Positions 1 through 11,469 of a DNA stretch of 33,418 nucleotides are shown one piece after another; position 1 is the stretch's first letter, and every line of letters begins with the position of its first letter. Origin of the DNA: Oehlia diaphana (Eukaryota; Glomeromycota; Glomeromycetes; Glomerales; Glomeraceae); contig QZLH01000043.1 in NCBI GenBank assembly GCA_003833135.1, positions 61,510 to 94,927 of the forward strand. Direction: 5' to 3'. The notes beneath the pieces are model-generated. The model ran no database searches. It saw only the letters and a list, made by a program, of their open reading frames with translations, and was not told the origin of the DNA. A program made the position numbers and the translations under genes.

Positions 1-152
1 AATTTTTAGTTGAAAATATACTAATATGATTTCAGTGAACTTTTTCCAGTGGAGCTGATCTTGTGGCGACAAAAAGATTCAGTTTTAAAACACATACTAT
101 TCGTGCATGTATGTGTTTGAAATCTTGGTGGGCGTTAAAGTTGTAATATAAA

Positions 153-305
153 TTCGAGTTGACCCGGGTTATCCGGGTTAAGCTATAATCGGGTCGAGTC
201 AAGTTCGGGTTATACAGTTGATCGACCCGAACATTCGAATCGAATTACGTGAATATTCGAGTCGAATTCGAACATCCCTCAAACCCGACCTAACCCGACC
301 CGTAC
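153..305. repeat. Self-complementary CCGGGT/ACCCGA motif array
   Basis: The left half repeats GGGTT and CGGGTCGA words, and the right half repeats CGACCCGAA and AACCCGACC words. The whole is an imperfect long palindrome with ATTCGAAT words in its centre. It is GC-richer than its surroundings and ends just outside the 312-1069 gene. It resembles a hairpin-forming dispersed repeat. No coding potential was seen. Confidence 0.6.
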
Positions 306-311
306 GGAGCA

Positions 312-1069
312 CTAAATTGGTATCGTCTCTCTTTCAGGAATTTTACGTTGTGGAAGATTATTTTGAATATCTTTAGTAACTTCAACTTTATTTTGGTGGG
401 ATACTTGATTATCAATCATTGAAGTTACTTGTGTTGTCATTAAATTATTCTCAATATTATCGTTAGACAAATTCGTATTTCTATAATTATTGTATACCGG
501 TCTCATAGGTGGTGATATATCATTGAAGCCAACTTGTTGCTGTGGATGAATTACGTTATTTCCAATACTTCTGTGAAATGAACTTGAATTTCTATTAAAA
601 CTTGAGACATTATTGGAGTCAATTTGTTGCTGTGGTTGAGTGACATTATAAGTATAATCTACGACATCATTCATCGAAATCATTTGTTCTGTATGTCCCG
701 AATTGGATTCATGTTCATATTAGAATCAATTCTCATTTCACTTTGGGAAATGTGAATTTGCGTGAGATAAAATGGAAGAATCTGTTTCAAGTCTTGTTCT
801 AGAATTAATTTTTGATCCAAAGACAATGATTTTTTTCGTTCAAAGTCTTTCATGTCAATATCCATCCCGTATATTTCTTTATTCAATATTTTTATGATCA
901 AAGGATGTGAAAATAATTTACATTTAATATAATAATTTATTGTAGAGCCATGATAAAAAAATTCATGATCGTAATCATGGTCATCCAAGACAGAACCACG
1001 TAAAATAATTTGACATGTTACATGATAAAAATTACCATCGTCTAGATGAAAGAATTTGTATTCATTCAT
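312..1069 (-). pseudogene. Unrecognised protein gene, split by a frameshift near 684-720
   Basis: Two minus-strand reading frames abut through an ATGA overlap. The first (1069 to 680, 129 residues) begins MNEYKFFHLDDGNFYHVTC and is a compact mixed-composition segment. The second (683 to 312, 123 residues) is rich in Asn, Gln and Ser, with two PQQQ motifs, and looks disordered. The second frame stays open only a few codons upstream of its Met before a TAA, so a single +1/-1 change between about 684 and 720 would join them into one protein of about 250 residues. Polycistronic translation is not expected in a fungus, so one gene broken by an indel, or an assembly error, is the simplest reading. 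I do not recognise the family. No intron with proper borders was seen that would repair the frame. Confidence 0.5.
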
Positions 1070-1794
1070 TTGTATAACTTGAGAAATCGATAAATTACTT
1101 TACTGAATCATAGTTGAAGTAGTAAAATTATTCATGAATCTTTGATACATTGATGGAGTTAAAAGATTGAATGGTTATAAATTAAATTTTTGATCCTTTA
1201 CGTCTGCACATAAAATCATGTGATTTCGAATTAGTAAGAATTAACTAATTCATTTTTGGATACTGTCAACATTTAATTTACATCGTGGAAAGTTTCTGTT
1301 ATGTAAAACTTTTTTTTTTATTCGTTCATTTAGTTGGACAAAAAGCTTATGCCAAAATTCTATAGTATTGCAGATTAGATAATTTGATTATTGTATGCAG
1401 ATGGGACGAACCTAATAACCATATAATATAAATTGAATAAAACAATGTTTTTAATAAATTATTTGCATAAAATTTTCTAAAATTGTATCACCACCTTTTT
1501 CTGTGATAGTCCCCTTAAATATTATACAGTCAACTTTTTCCCAAAAAATCCCTTATAAAATAGTAAACAGTTTTGTGTAATTTTTGTTTCTAATAATATG
1601 CAAATAATGATACGGAATAATACCTTTTCAAGGCAATAATTCCTTTTCACATCAAAATCTATCACTAATAAGTATGTTAAGATAATCAGCAGGAAGTTGG
1701 CAAGGAATTATTGATGTTTTTAACAGAGAAAAAAAAAAAGTTTTTATCGAGATAAATTTATTAGCATTAATAGCAATAACAAGTATTCAGAATT

Positions 1795-1910
1795 CGGAAT
1801 CAGATATTCATGTAATAATAAATAAGAACCAAGACATTATCCGCAGAATATCCAAATTAATCTCTTCAAATGATTGGATATTAATCAGATATCCGGATAA
1901 AAGACATCAT
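1795..1910. repeat. ATCCGGATA-type self-complementary array
   Basis: Short words such as ATATCC, GGATAT and TATCCGGATA recur in both orientations over about 115 bp, so the strand can fold on itself. A related array lies at 14310-14437. Confidence 0.45.
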
Positions 1911-2148
1911 AACTATGTAATAATATGTACATATAAAATAAGCATGTGTTATTAGGCAAATGGGAAAAATTCTAAATGAATTGCGCGGATAAAATTTCTC
2001 GCATTACCGTAATACAACAATGATGATTGACATAACGGGAATGCATTATTCAAACATCACATAATATCACAAAATTGAAGTTCAAAAATATAAACCAATC
2101 AAAAATTGGCTTATTTTAGTGTAATAAATGAAAAAAAAGCTCAAAAAG

Positions 2149-2195
<47 letters not shown>
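2149..2195. repeat. Long poly-A tract
   Basis: An almost uninterrupted run of more than 40 A residues, preceded by A-rich sequence. It may be the poly-A tail of an inserted retroelement, but no recognisable element body was found beside it. A length error from sequencing slippage is also possible. Confidence 0.7.
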
Positions 2196-2197
<2 letters not shown>

Positions 2198-3059
2198 ATG
2201 AAAGCGAGAAGAATTTTTTTTTTTTGAAAATAAATAAATAATTACTATAACACCAAGGCACTTATTTTCACTAAAAATTTAGTCTGTCAGTGGCAAAATT
2301 TATAGCCGATCACCAATTGATCCACGTACTAATAATATTATCGTACGGAACTAGCCATAACAGAAATTTTATTTTAATATGATAAAAGACTATTAAGGAA
2401 ATACTTTTTGATAATTAATAAAATACGGTAATCTTATTTTTAATATAACAAGCTAAATCATGTTACGCCCATTATGGTCATATGTTCTCCTACTGTTCTA
2501 TTTACTGATCACCCGCCTTTATTTATTTGCTACACAAATTTAGCCTAAGAACAGACAATTTTTTTTCATCGAATAATATCCGAAATAATTGGAATACAAT
2601 TCAGTCACGTGATCATTTTTCTGAAAAATTTTTTTATAGGGCGCTGTATCTATTGCCCGTTATGATTATTTCATATCACAATTTACCTTTTTTGAATCCG
2701 GCCTTCCGGATTTTTATTTCAAGAAAAAAAATTTTTTAACCAATAAAATAAATTTTAAATTCATTATAATATTCCACAGAGTAATCTTCATATGTTACAA
2801 ATAATTTCCTATGTCAAACAAAATTTCGGGATTTTTAATAACCATGATTACGGTACACCAGCACAAAATTTTTAAAATTTATAAATACCAATTCTTTTAT
2901 TGAATATTGAATTGATTTTTCTTGAAAAAAAATATTTTAAACAATATATGCAGTAATTTCAATAAATTTCACTTTATTTTATAAATTGTTATGGTGCTTG
3001 TTATAGTAAGCGGTTTGATTAAATTGAAAAAATAAATATTATTTAAACATTGTTTTATT

Positions 3060-3330
3060 ATGATAATTTGGTCAAGTCATCGAAAACTGTAACTTGATCA
3101 CTGGCGCGGTAAAATGGGAAGTGGGAAGGGACGAAAATAAAGGAAAGAGGAAGTAAAGACAAAAAGGAAAGGGTGAGTGATGGAAAAGGACAAGAAGGAA
3201 GCGTGAGAGGGCAAGAGTAAGGGAGTAAAGTGCGAAAAGGAAAGGCAGGAAGGAAATTAGAAGAAGGAAAGAGTAAAAGGAAAGGGTAAGAGAGGAATAA
3301 AGGTAAAAATAATGATTTACTGTATGCAGA
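3060..3330 (+). repeat. Polypurine dispersed repeat, copy 1
   Basis: A leader containing GTCAAGTCAT and ACTTGATCACTGG is followed by about 190 bp of almost pure purine on the plus strand (GGGAAG, AAAGGAAAG and similar words). The same leader-plus-tract layout occurs at 17640-17870. The long minus-strand open frame across it is a composition artefact. Confidence 0.55.
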
Positions 3331-3500
3331 AATTTTCTAATCATGACTAATATGATGATTTTAAATAATGTTATGATAGATTTAAGCCAGACTCGGCACC
3401 TCCTCCACATATGATAGAAGCTCAGAGGACCGAAATATATATACAGAGGTAAGCGTGACGCCGTGACGGTCAAAACTATTGGCTGTACACATTTTTTCAG

Positions 3501-3521
3501 GGCCGGAATTATATTTCGGCC
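3501..3521. repeat. GGCCG...CGGCC hairpin
   Basis: A 21-base near-palindrome with GGCCGGAAT and ATTTCGGCC arms around a short AT loop. It belongs to the CCGG/GGAATT motif group also seen at 5376-5391 and 8040-8069. Confidence 0.6.
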
Positions 3522-5375
3522 AGGATTACCTATAAAAGGAAAGATCACCATGATTCGTTTGTAAGAAAAAACTCAAAACCTTACATATTTCGGGTCCTCG
3601 AATTAAAAACTTACAAGTAAAAAAAAGTTGCCATGTTCAATAAAAGTTCTAATTGCGAGAAAATATGATCGAAGATTATATCTATATATAAGATATTTAC
3701 AATAATTAAAGCAGAAAAACTGATGTGGAAAAGATTCTTGTAAATGGGATTGTCTCGTTAATAGGTGAATGTTTGCATCATTTTGAGAGAAGAGGAAGCG
3801 CTTAAAAAGGTTATTTCAAAAGGTAATTTCTTACATTATTTGTATATCCAAAACAATAATATATACTTTTTATACGTTAGACCTACAAATAAAATTGAAA
3901 ATATAATTTTAACTTTATTAAATCTATTAAATCATATTACTGACAATTTAAACCATTTAAACTCTAAATTTTTCATAAAGAAAAATTAGAAGTAATAATT
4001 TTTTATTGAATTGATGCGAAAATTATTATTTTTTTTTTATAAATCTAGTACATTCGTTATGTAGCACGTTGTTTTATAGCTTATTAGTATACAATTTGAC
4101 TTTGATTTACAAGATGGATAATTAAATAATTAATACATAATTTTGAAATAGTTTTAATTTACTAATCGGTGATTTATGTTAATACATGTTAATACAACCA
4201 GTTACTAAGTTGTATAAAAATACCTATTATGTAAGTAGCTACTCGGCACAACGTGACCTCGTACCTGCGGCACTATCCGCGTGCCTTACATACTACTCGA
4301 CATTTTTGTGACACCAGTGGTTAAAATCCGGCCAAAAATGTATCATAATGCTGGTATTGTGACCGGTGAGCTTTAGTAATAGTCAAGTTTTAATATACTT
4401 TAAAATAGTTTAAATCGTATTGAAATATTTTAACATTGTTAATCTAATTCTGTTATTTATTTCCGCTAATAAAATTTTATAAAGAAAATTATAAACAAGT
4501 GAAAGAATATATATAAAATCTAGGTTTTACATAATTTATTACTATCTTGTAATGTTATTTTTCAAGAATTGCAAATAATCCGCAATTCCGCAAATGTTTC
4601 GCAAGCATTTTTATACTGCCAAATAAAATCAATTGCATGACGTTCTGATATACTGAGTTATTTCCTATATCATATTACGTTCGTCCACAGAGATATACTG
4701 TAACTACCGTAAAGATCTGTAAGATAACGACAATTGAAATTTAAATATCGTGTAAATGTATGTATTTATTCAGGAATATAGCTGCACAATCTTTACTTTA
4801 CAATTTATTAATTTTTTCCCAGCTCCGTGTGTTTCTAAAAATAGGTCTGGGTTTGAGACTGTGGATTCCAAGCGATGTGAGCAGAAGAGCTTGGGTAAAG
4901 CAAAAATTCTGTTTTGGTAATAGAAGCAAAATGTGCGATAGCAGCTTTAAAAGTTATAGGGATATTAAGGTTCATACCCATTTTTGTTGTATTGTCTTCG
5001 TTACAAAGTAAGGAGTTGTCAGTGTATACCCTTTATCCGTTATTTCTGTAAAAACTCCACAAAAAATGAGCCTTTCACGGATCCATTCATGGAAAATGTA
5101 AATAATTTGATAAATTCCGTAATATAAGGTTATTAATTCCGGAGATATGAGCCTTTTACAGAATAAAGATAGAATATAAGAAAACGGATTAACTTTTTTT
5201 ATAGAGGTATGTCCAGTAATGATTGAGATTGAATATCAGAACAAATATAGAGTAGGACATTCTTCAACGAGGTTGATGCATCGAGGAGAGAATGAATAAG
5301 TGTATAATAAATAGTGGGCGAGTGGGCCCATATACTTTATAATCAGTGATCGACAGTAACTCTGGCCAAGTTTAT

Positions 5376-5391
5376 AATTCCGGCCGGAATT
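5376..5391. repeat. Perfect 16-bp palindrome AATTCCGGCCGGAATT
   Basis: The sequence equals its own reverse complement over all 16 bases and stands out in AT-rich DNA. It shares GGCCGGAATT with 3501-3521 and 8040-8069. Confidence 0.75.
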
Positions 5392-5494
5392 AAAACTTTT
5401 GCGTACTTGGATAAACTGTTTGTCCCAAAACCATATGTTGTATAAAGCCATAATTTAGGCTATATAACCCTATATCAGTTAACTCAACCTTAGT

Positions 5495-5638
5495 ATGAAT
5501 GATCCAAGAAGTGGAATAAAGATAAATCAAAAGATAAAGGTAATGAAGCTGCCTAAAATAAAAGACGTGAGTGAACAGCTCTCCTTTAGTTACTGGGTAT
5601 CACAACTTTTTGATGGCAGTGATGAAGGTCAAAGATAG
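5495..5638 (+). CDS. Possible small protein, 47 residues
   Basis: This short frame starts MNDPRSGIKINQKIK and ends FDGSDEGQR. Its mixed composition (Lys, Asp, Ser, Trp, Gly) is less AT-driven than random frames nearby, and TATATAACCC lies about 35 bp upstream. I recognise no family. It could be a remnant exon or chance. Confidence 0.18.
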   Translation: MNDPRSGIKINQKIKVMKLPKIKDVSEQLSFSYWVSQLFDGSDEGQR

Positions 5639-6412
5639 GGAGTAACGTTTAACTGCATAATCAATTGAAGGATTAATTCGTAAACTTCAGACAAAATAAA
5701 CAATACTTATTACAGAGTATTTTAATAATTTCTTCTTATTTAAAAATCTTATGCACAGTTTACATCATATTAATCTATTTTATTTAACGTTAATTCATCA
5801 ATTGTGAAAAAAAAAAAATATCGATCGTGTAGTCAATCCACCATAGTTACTTTTTTTTTAAAAAAAAAATCTCATTGGATGGTTAAAAACTTAAAATTAA
5901 AGAATATAATTGTCTAATAAAACAGGAAGCATGAACAATTCCAACAATTTCAGAAATATAGCATATTTTCGGCAAAAGAATAAATTAATAAAAAGACAAA
6001 CACATTCGTTACTTTGAATATCAAGTAGTTAAAATTAGAAGAGGATATTTCAATGTTTCATGCTTTAAGACCGACATGTCATTATATTGAAAAAGATTTA
6101 AAGAAAAAAGATAGTCAATATTCCGCTAAATAAGGGCTATTTGTGAATTTGTAGATTCATTAGAACCTTTCATTTAGAAATTTTCATTTATTCATGCTCT
6201 TTAAATTTATATACTGTATATTATATATTATTGTAACTTAGTATATAATCTTTATTTAAGAATCGTAATTCATACTTTACAAGTTTAATTATATTGTGTT
6301 AAATCCAATCCGTAATAAGTAATAAAATATTTGTACCAATATATTAGATTTTTGAATTATATAGTGATATTAAATCAATATTTTTATACATGATTCTTGA
6401 CAAACCATTTTA

Positions 6413-7914
6413 TTAGTTATCATTTATAATCTGAAATACTTCATATTCTTCTACAGAAAAAAAATCTTCCATCTTTCTGATCTGTTTTTCATAAGAATTT
6501 TTCTGACAGTAACTTTTTTTATTTCTAAAAGAAACTCCACCTTCATAACCTCCATATATTGTAAGGTCTTTATCACCAAATGATGGTCCGTAATGGTGAA
6601 AATAACATATGGCATAATATTCATCCTTTACTCGACTAATAATATGATCTTTGATACTTTCTTTATTCATAAAAGAGAAAATAAAGCTATCTTTGGTAGT
6701 ACCATAATCGTGGAAAATTCCATAATCATTTTTCCATTCAATCGGGTTATATCCTCCAAGAATTTCATTGGTATCTTTCACTTTAAATATTGTTACAGTA
6801 TGAGATTGATTATCACATATTTCATGAAATCGTTTAGCTGTAAATCCATCACGAGATCCACGAAGAATTAATTTGAATTCATATGAATTTTTTAATTCAT
6901 CTGTAATTTCTAATCTATTAATCCATTTTGAGATTAATTCAGCATGTTGAGTTGTAATAATTATTGAATCTAAGTTTTTAGAACTTTTGATCAGCTGCGG
7001 CTCTGGATTGTCCAAAAAGTATTTAATCGTATCTTCATATAATTCTTCAGAAATAATCTTTTTGTATGGATATGCCTTATTCAAGAATTCTTTAGAAGAA
7101 AATTCAGTAAATTTAATGAAAGTAATAAATTGTTGCAAAGTATTTTTCAAGGATTCGAAATCATCATTTGAATAACATGAAGGATCCGAAGAAAGTCCAG
7201 GATTTTGAGCAATACCCCATTTAAGTATAAGTTCCCAAACTTGAGCTTCTTCCATTTGATGATTATCTTGTTGAATAAGAGAAATTAAAGCTTTTTCTGG
7301 AATCGAAGTAAAATCACATGAATTGAAACTTTTTTCTGGATGTTTAAATATTAACTCTGTGCAAAACTTTTGAAGATCCAAGAAGGAATCATTTTCAATG
7401 GCCATCTGGTATATTAAATTAAAATTTTGTTCTGTCCAGTTTTCATTGTTTTCAATCAAAAATGATTGTAAATGGGAAATTAATTCCTGAAGACTTAATT
7501 CATTAGCAGCAACCAAGATCTTAATAATATCTAAAATATCATATTCGACTAAAGAAATTCTTCCGCCATAAATATACCTAAGATATATAATGTGTTTATT
7601 AAAAACAAAAATTTAAATTTTATAACAATTTAGACAATTTAGTTTGATATTTTTTACCTTATAATTATTTGAAAAATACCAGGTAAAATATTTGGTAATT
7701 TAATATGTGCTAAAGTTCCATCATTTTTCTTTTCATTAGTTGATAAAATTCTTCGCAAATAAGGAGAACGATAATTTAAAATGACCATATGAGCGCGAAA
7801 TATTTTTACGTACGGGTCATTACCAACTTCAATTGTAATGTCATAATATTCATCATCATCTAAAATTTCGAGTAAATTTTGAGATAATTTTGGTAAAAAT
7901 TTATTCTCAGCCAT
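6413..7914 (-). CDS. BTB-BACK-TLDc domain protein (intact, two exons)
   Basis: Exon 1 runs 7914-7658 and exon 2 runs 7577-6413. The 80-bp intron starts GTAAAAAAT and ends TCTTAG, giving 473 residues. The start is the Met of MAENKFLPKLSQN; the Met five codons upstream is less likely. BTB/POZ covers about residues 20-100 (EYYDITIEVGNDPYVKIF, then FRAHMVILNYRSPYLRRIL). BACK covers about 110-235. TLDc covers about 293-470, with RGSRDGF, GGYNPIEW, DSFIFSF and GPSFGDKDL. BTB-BACK proteins usually dimerise and act as substrate adaptors for Cul3 ubiquitin ligases; TLDc is linked to oxidative-stress response and V-ATPase binding. A role for this copy is inferred from family only. It is the complete member of a local cluster and shows no signal peptide or membrane segment. 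Confidence 0.93.
7578..7657 (-). other. Intron of the intact BTB-TLDc gene
   Basis: The GT-AG borders restore the IIRYIYGG continuity of the BTB domain in phase 2. The same intron position occurs in the broken copy at 9820-9896. Confidence 0.9.
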
Positions 7915-8039
7915 TATTATCAATTTCAAAACAAAGAAACAAAGAAAAGGGTATAAGATGATTCGAATTTACTTATACACAACGCGACTGCATAAGATTA
8001 TGAGTCATGAACTCATGATACTAAAATTAAAAAAAACAT

Positions 8040-8069
8040 GGCCGGAATTAAATTCGAATAATTATGGCC
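8040..8069. repeat. GGCCGGAATT...ATGGCC element
   Basis: A short sequence with GGCC at both ends and AATT words inside, upstream of the intact BTB gene. It shares GGCCGGAATT with 5376-5391. Confidence 0.4.
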
Positions 8070-8384
8070 TAATCAGGAAAATTTATTTAATTTCAGCTTA
8101 GTTATTTGTTCAAAAAACTTGCCGTAAAATTACAAACACAATGAATCATTATGAATCATTATGACTATATCATTCTTTTTTTCAACAATTGCGTTAAGTA
8201 ATAAAGCAAACTAGTACCTATAATTATAATATTAATAATATTTCTATATAATAAAAATTTAAACGCTTTATATTTATGTTATCATTTGTAGCATGTTATT
8301 TAAATGAAAGACTTTTACCATATATACCCAAAAGTAAAAAATTGTGTAATTGTGAAATTAGGTTAAGATTTTTAAAAAATTTCA

Positions 8385-8570
8385 GGTAAGTTATTTGATG
8401 TGTCAAAGTTTCATCATTTTTCCTTTTATAGTCGACAAAATCTTTCACAAATAGAAATACGTGAGCATAAAATAACTTTACAAGAGTGTCATTACCAACT
8501 TCAATAGGTAAATAATAATGTTCATAATAAGTAAACTTTGGAATAATTTAAACTTTATCACTGATTTTGT
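8385..8570 (-). pseudogene. Fossil BTB exon 1
   Basis: Read on the minus strand, a decayed copy of BTB exon 1 is visible. It contains IEVGND, then VKLFYAHV in place of VKIFRAHM, then KRKNDETLTH in place of KKNDGTLAH. Stops and indels interrupt it, and no matching exon 2 follows. It lies between the intact gene and the broken copy, so the cluster once held at least three tandem units. Confidence 0.7.
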
Positions 8571-8661
8571 AAGTACATTGCTATTCATTTAGAGTTTTGA
8601 AATTTTACTAAAAATTAAAGATAATTTATTTTGTTCTTTTTTTTTACAAATAAGAAATTCA

Positions 8662-10140
8662 TTAATAAATTTTCATAAATTGAAATATTTCACATTCTTC
8701 AATAGAAAATCTATCTTCAGTTTCTCTAATAGATCTTTCATAAGAATTTTTACGAACGTGACAATAATTACAAAATGTATTAACATCCAATCCCCATATA
8801 ATAAGATCACCGTTACCAAATGACGGTCCATAATAAGATCTATTATTTATTGCATATTGATTATCATTTATACGACTTAAAACATAATTATCATTTCTAT
8901 CTTTATTATTAAAAGAAAATATAAAACTATCATTAGTATAACTGTATCTATCAACGGATTTCCACTCAATTGGATTATATCCTCCAATAATTTCGTTATT
9001 GCCTTTCACCTTAGCGATTACTACGGTGTGAGATTGAAGATCACAAATTTCATGAAATTTATAAGGAGAATATCCATCACGAGATCCGCGGAACAATAAT
9101 CTAAATTCATATGGAGAATCTAACTCTTCATTAATTTCTAATCTATGAATCCATTCTGATATTATTTTAGCATGTTGAGATGTAATAATATTAGAATCAA
9201 TATCACTTGAATCTACAATTCTAAGTGTACGAGGGTTTGATTCACCTTTCTTGTTATCAGGATCCAAATAACTCAATAATAATCCTTTACGCAATTCTTT
9301 TGGCAAAATTCTTTTATATGGAAATACTTTATCCGCAAATTCTTTAGAAGTTAAATTATAGAATCTAATAAGTGGGATGCATTGATGTAAGGTATTCCTT
9401 AAAGTATTGAAACCTTCTTTTGAGTAGTTAATAAGATCAGATGGAAGTTCTGGATTTTGAGAAATTCCCCATTTAAGTACATGTTCCCAAATTTGAATTT
9501 CACTCATTTGAAGATTATCAGCTTGAATAACTGAGATCAAAAGTTTTTCCGGAATCGATATGAAATGTTGTGATTTGAATATCTTATCATGTTCATTAGA
9601 TATTAAATTATTACAAAATTTTTGAAGATCCAAGAAAGAATCATTTTCAAAGCTTGTTCGATATATCAAATTAAAATTTTGTTCTATCCAGTTTGTTTTG
9701 TTTTCAATTAAAAAGGATTGTATATAGATGATTAATTTAGTTCATCAGCAGCAACCAGTAATTTAATTATATCTGAAGAATCACACTCTTTTAAAGAGAG
9801 CCTTCCGCTATAAATGTATCTAAAAAATAAAACACAACTTTTGAGATGAAGGTATATTAATAAAAAAATTTTTAATTAATTTCGATTAATTTTTACCTTA
9901 AAATTATTTCAAAAATATCAGGTAAAATATTAGGTAGTTTAATATGCATCAAAGTTCCATCATTTTTCTTTTTGTTAGCTGAAAAAATTCTTCGTAGGTA
10001 AGAAGAACGATAATTTAAAATTGCCATATGAGCGTGAAATATTTTCACATGGGATCATTACCAACTTCAATATTAATATCATAATACTCGTCATCATTCA
10101 AAATTTCAAGGAAATTTTGTGATAATTTTGGTAAAAATTT
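8662..10140 (-). pseudogene. BTB-BACK-TLDc second copy, frameshifted
   Basis: Exon 1 (about 10140-9897) and exon 2 (9819-8662) are split by a 77-bp GT-AG intron at the same place as in the intact neighbour. BTB (KFLPKLSQNF, EYYDINIEVGNDP), BACK and TLDc (RGSRDGY, GGYNPIEW, DSFIFSF, GPSFGNGDL) are all present. Two lesions are seen. At about 10047-10055 one base is missing after GATCCC, so the frame meets TGA instead of continuing VKIFHAHM. At about 9735-9742 the expected SLQE segment is reduced to two bases, an apparent 10-base loss, and the frame meets TAA. The start Met of exon 1 is also gone: the frame is open upstream into a lectin gene. From about 9730 to 8662 the C-terminal part (BACK and TLDc, about 350 residues) is open and well conserved. 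Confidence 0.85.
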
Positions 10141-10943
10141 ACAATTATCAATAATGCATTCTACTATATTTTCAACAAGTGAAACATCGTTCCACTTTTC
10201 TAAAATGAATTGTTGATTTCCACCACCATGCTTATAACACAAGATGATAGGGGTATGGTTATCGCATTTTGCTTCCTATAAATAAAAATACAAGTATTAA
10301 GAAAATGAATTAAAAATTAGTATTGTCACAATTTATAATATTTCAAATAAAATAATTTCAATAGAATATTTACTCTAACATCAAGGACGAATTTTCGATT
10401 AGCTTTCAAACTGATAATATTGTCTTTGTGGTCATGGTCCCATTCTTGAGCAGCAGAAGGTACGTATTTTTCATGTTGAATAATTTGCGCACCTTCATAA
10501 AAAATTGAAAATATAAATTGTGGAATTCGTAAAATTAAACATATTAAATTTTACTAAACATATTACTCACAATCTCCGATTTTCACTTGATTAGTAAAAA
10601 AAAAAAAATTTAGAAATTATAATATTTGATTTTCAATAATTCATTCATATTGTTTCTTACTTTCGGCGATGGAAAGCACGAGACCAGACCTTTTGTTGGT
10701 AATATATCCGCCATTAAAATACCAGAGTTGAGTATCAACCTAATAGAAAGAAAAAGGATACATTAATAAAATAACGTAATATCACATTTATTTATTAGAA
10801 TATTAAATATAACACTTTATGGTAGGATCAAGCTCGGATTTTTTAGTAAATTGAATGATTTTGGCACCATTTGAAATATTCCCACCTTCAACTTCGAGAG
10901 CCAATTGAGAATGTCGTGCAATAATCCAATAATAATTAGTCAT
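10045..10943 (-). CDS. Beta-trefoil R-type (QxW) lectin, reading into the BTB copy
   Basis: Exons on the minus strand: 10943-about 10816 (MTNYYWIIARHSQLALEVEG), 10739-10661 (QLWYFNGGYITNKRSGLVLS), a 15-base micro-exon 10585-10571, 10492-10374 (AQIIQHEKYVPSAAQEW, then KANRKFVLDV), and 10275 onward (TPIILCYKHGGGNQQFILEKW). Repeated L-x-L-E/D-V plus Q-x-W/F units mark a carbohydrate-binding beta-trefoil of the ricin-B fold. No toxic domain is present. The last exon shows no stop after QQFILEKW and runs in frame into the BTB exon until TGA at 10045. The first intron is irregular: the only GT that keeps exon 1 complete leaves the frame one base out against the clear acceptor before 10739. The gene may therefore carry a lesion, or I have misplaced exon 1. 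No signal peptide was seen. Confidence 0.65.
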
Positions 10944-11348
10944 TTTTTAAACCAATTCAATAAAAAAGTTGTTTCTGCAAAGGAATTGTTTGAATACCCG
11001 AATAGGTATTTTATTTCGGCGAACGGCAAATCATTTAGCCAATTGCACAAATCACGTTGATTAATGCCAATATGCCGATCATTTGACTGGGTGGATTATA
11101 ACCACAGAATAACCACAGTTAAAATTTCCGCTTGTGGAGATACTGTATATGAATGATTAATAGATTATTTAAACACTCAAACAATGATATTATTCAGTTG
11201 AAATTAAAAATTTTTAGAAATAGAAAAAAGCTAGGGATGTAAAATAAATTTTTAAAATAATTAATTTTTAATATATGTAAAGGAATTTATTTAATTACAT
11301 AAAATTATTACCTTATTTGTCCTGGAATTTTTTTTATTACTACCACAA

Positions 11349-11469
11349 CTAGGTATAGGGATAGCAGCAGTCATAGTTATTAACCGTCCATCATGACTGA
11401 TTTTGATCAGTCAAAACCGTTGACCATTTTGACTGACCACCTGACCGATCGTGGTCATTGCCATCCCTA
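11349..11469. repeat. GGTCA/TGACC palindromic repeat
   Basis: The left edge reads AGGGATAGCAGCAGTCAT and the right edge, on the opposite strand, reads AGGGATGGCAATGACC, so the ends are imperfect inverted copies. The interior iterates GACTGA, TTGATCAGTC, TTGACC and GACTGACC. Another CTAGGGATG lies at 11231. This is consistent with a short hairpin-forming MITE-like repeat. Confidence 0.55.

Larger units (their letters stand above)
1070..6412. other. Gene-poor stretch with repeats and homopolymers
   Basis: No convincing gene was found in this 5.3 kb. It holds a GGATAT-type array (about 1795-1910), a long poly-A tract (about 2149-2195), a polypurine repeat (3060-3330), CCGGCC/GGAATT palindromes (3501-3521 and 5376-5391), and a GC-richer patch of unknown nature (4240-4370). 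Open frames at 2527-2739, 3765-3989 and 4760-5011 have no recognisable domain and a composition expected from chance. Confidence 0.6.

Noticed and set aside
3072..3551. 159-residue minus-strand open frame
   Set aside because: It lies across the polypurine tract, and its Leu/Ser/Phe-rich translation comes from pyrimidine-only codons.
4760..5011. 83-residue plus-strand frame with mixed composition
   Set aside because: No domain, no plausible exon partners, and it lies in a repeat-rich region. More likely a dispersed repeat or chance.
6593..7175. Plus-strand frames over the intact BTB-TLDc gene
   Set aside because: They are antisense shadows of a clearly coding minus-strand exon.
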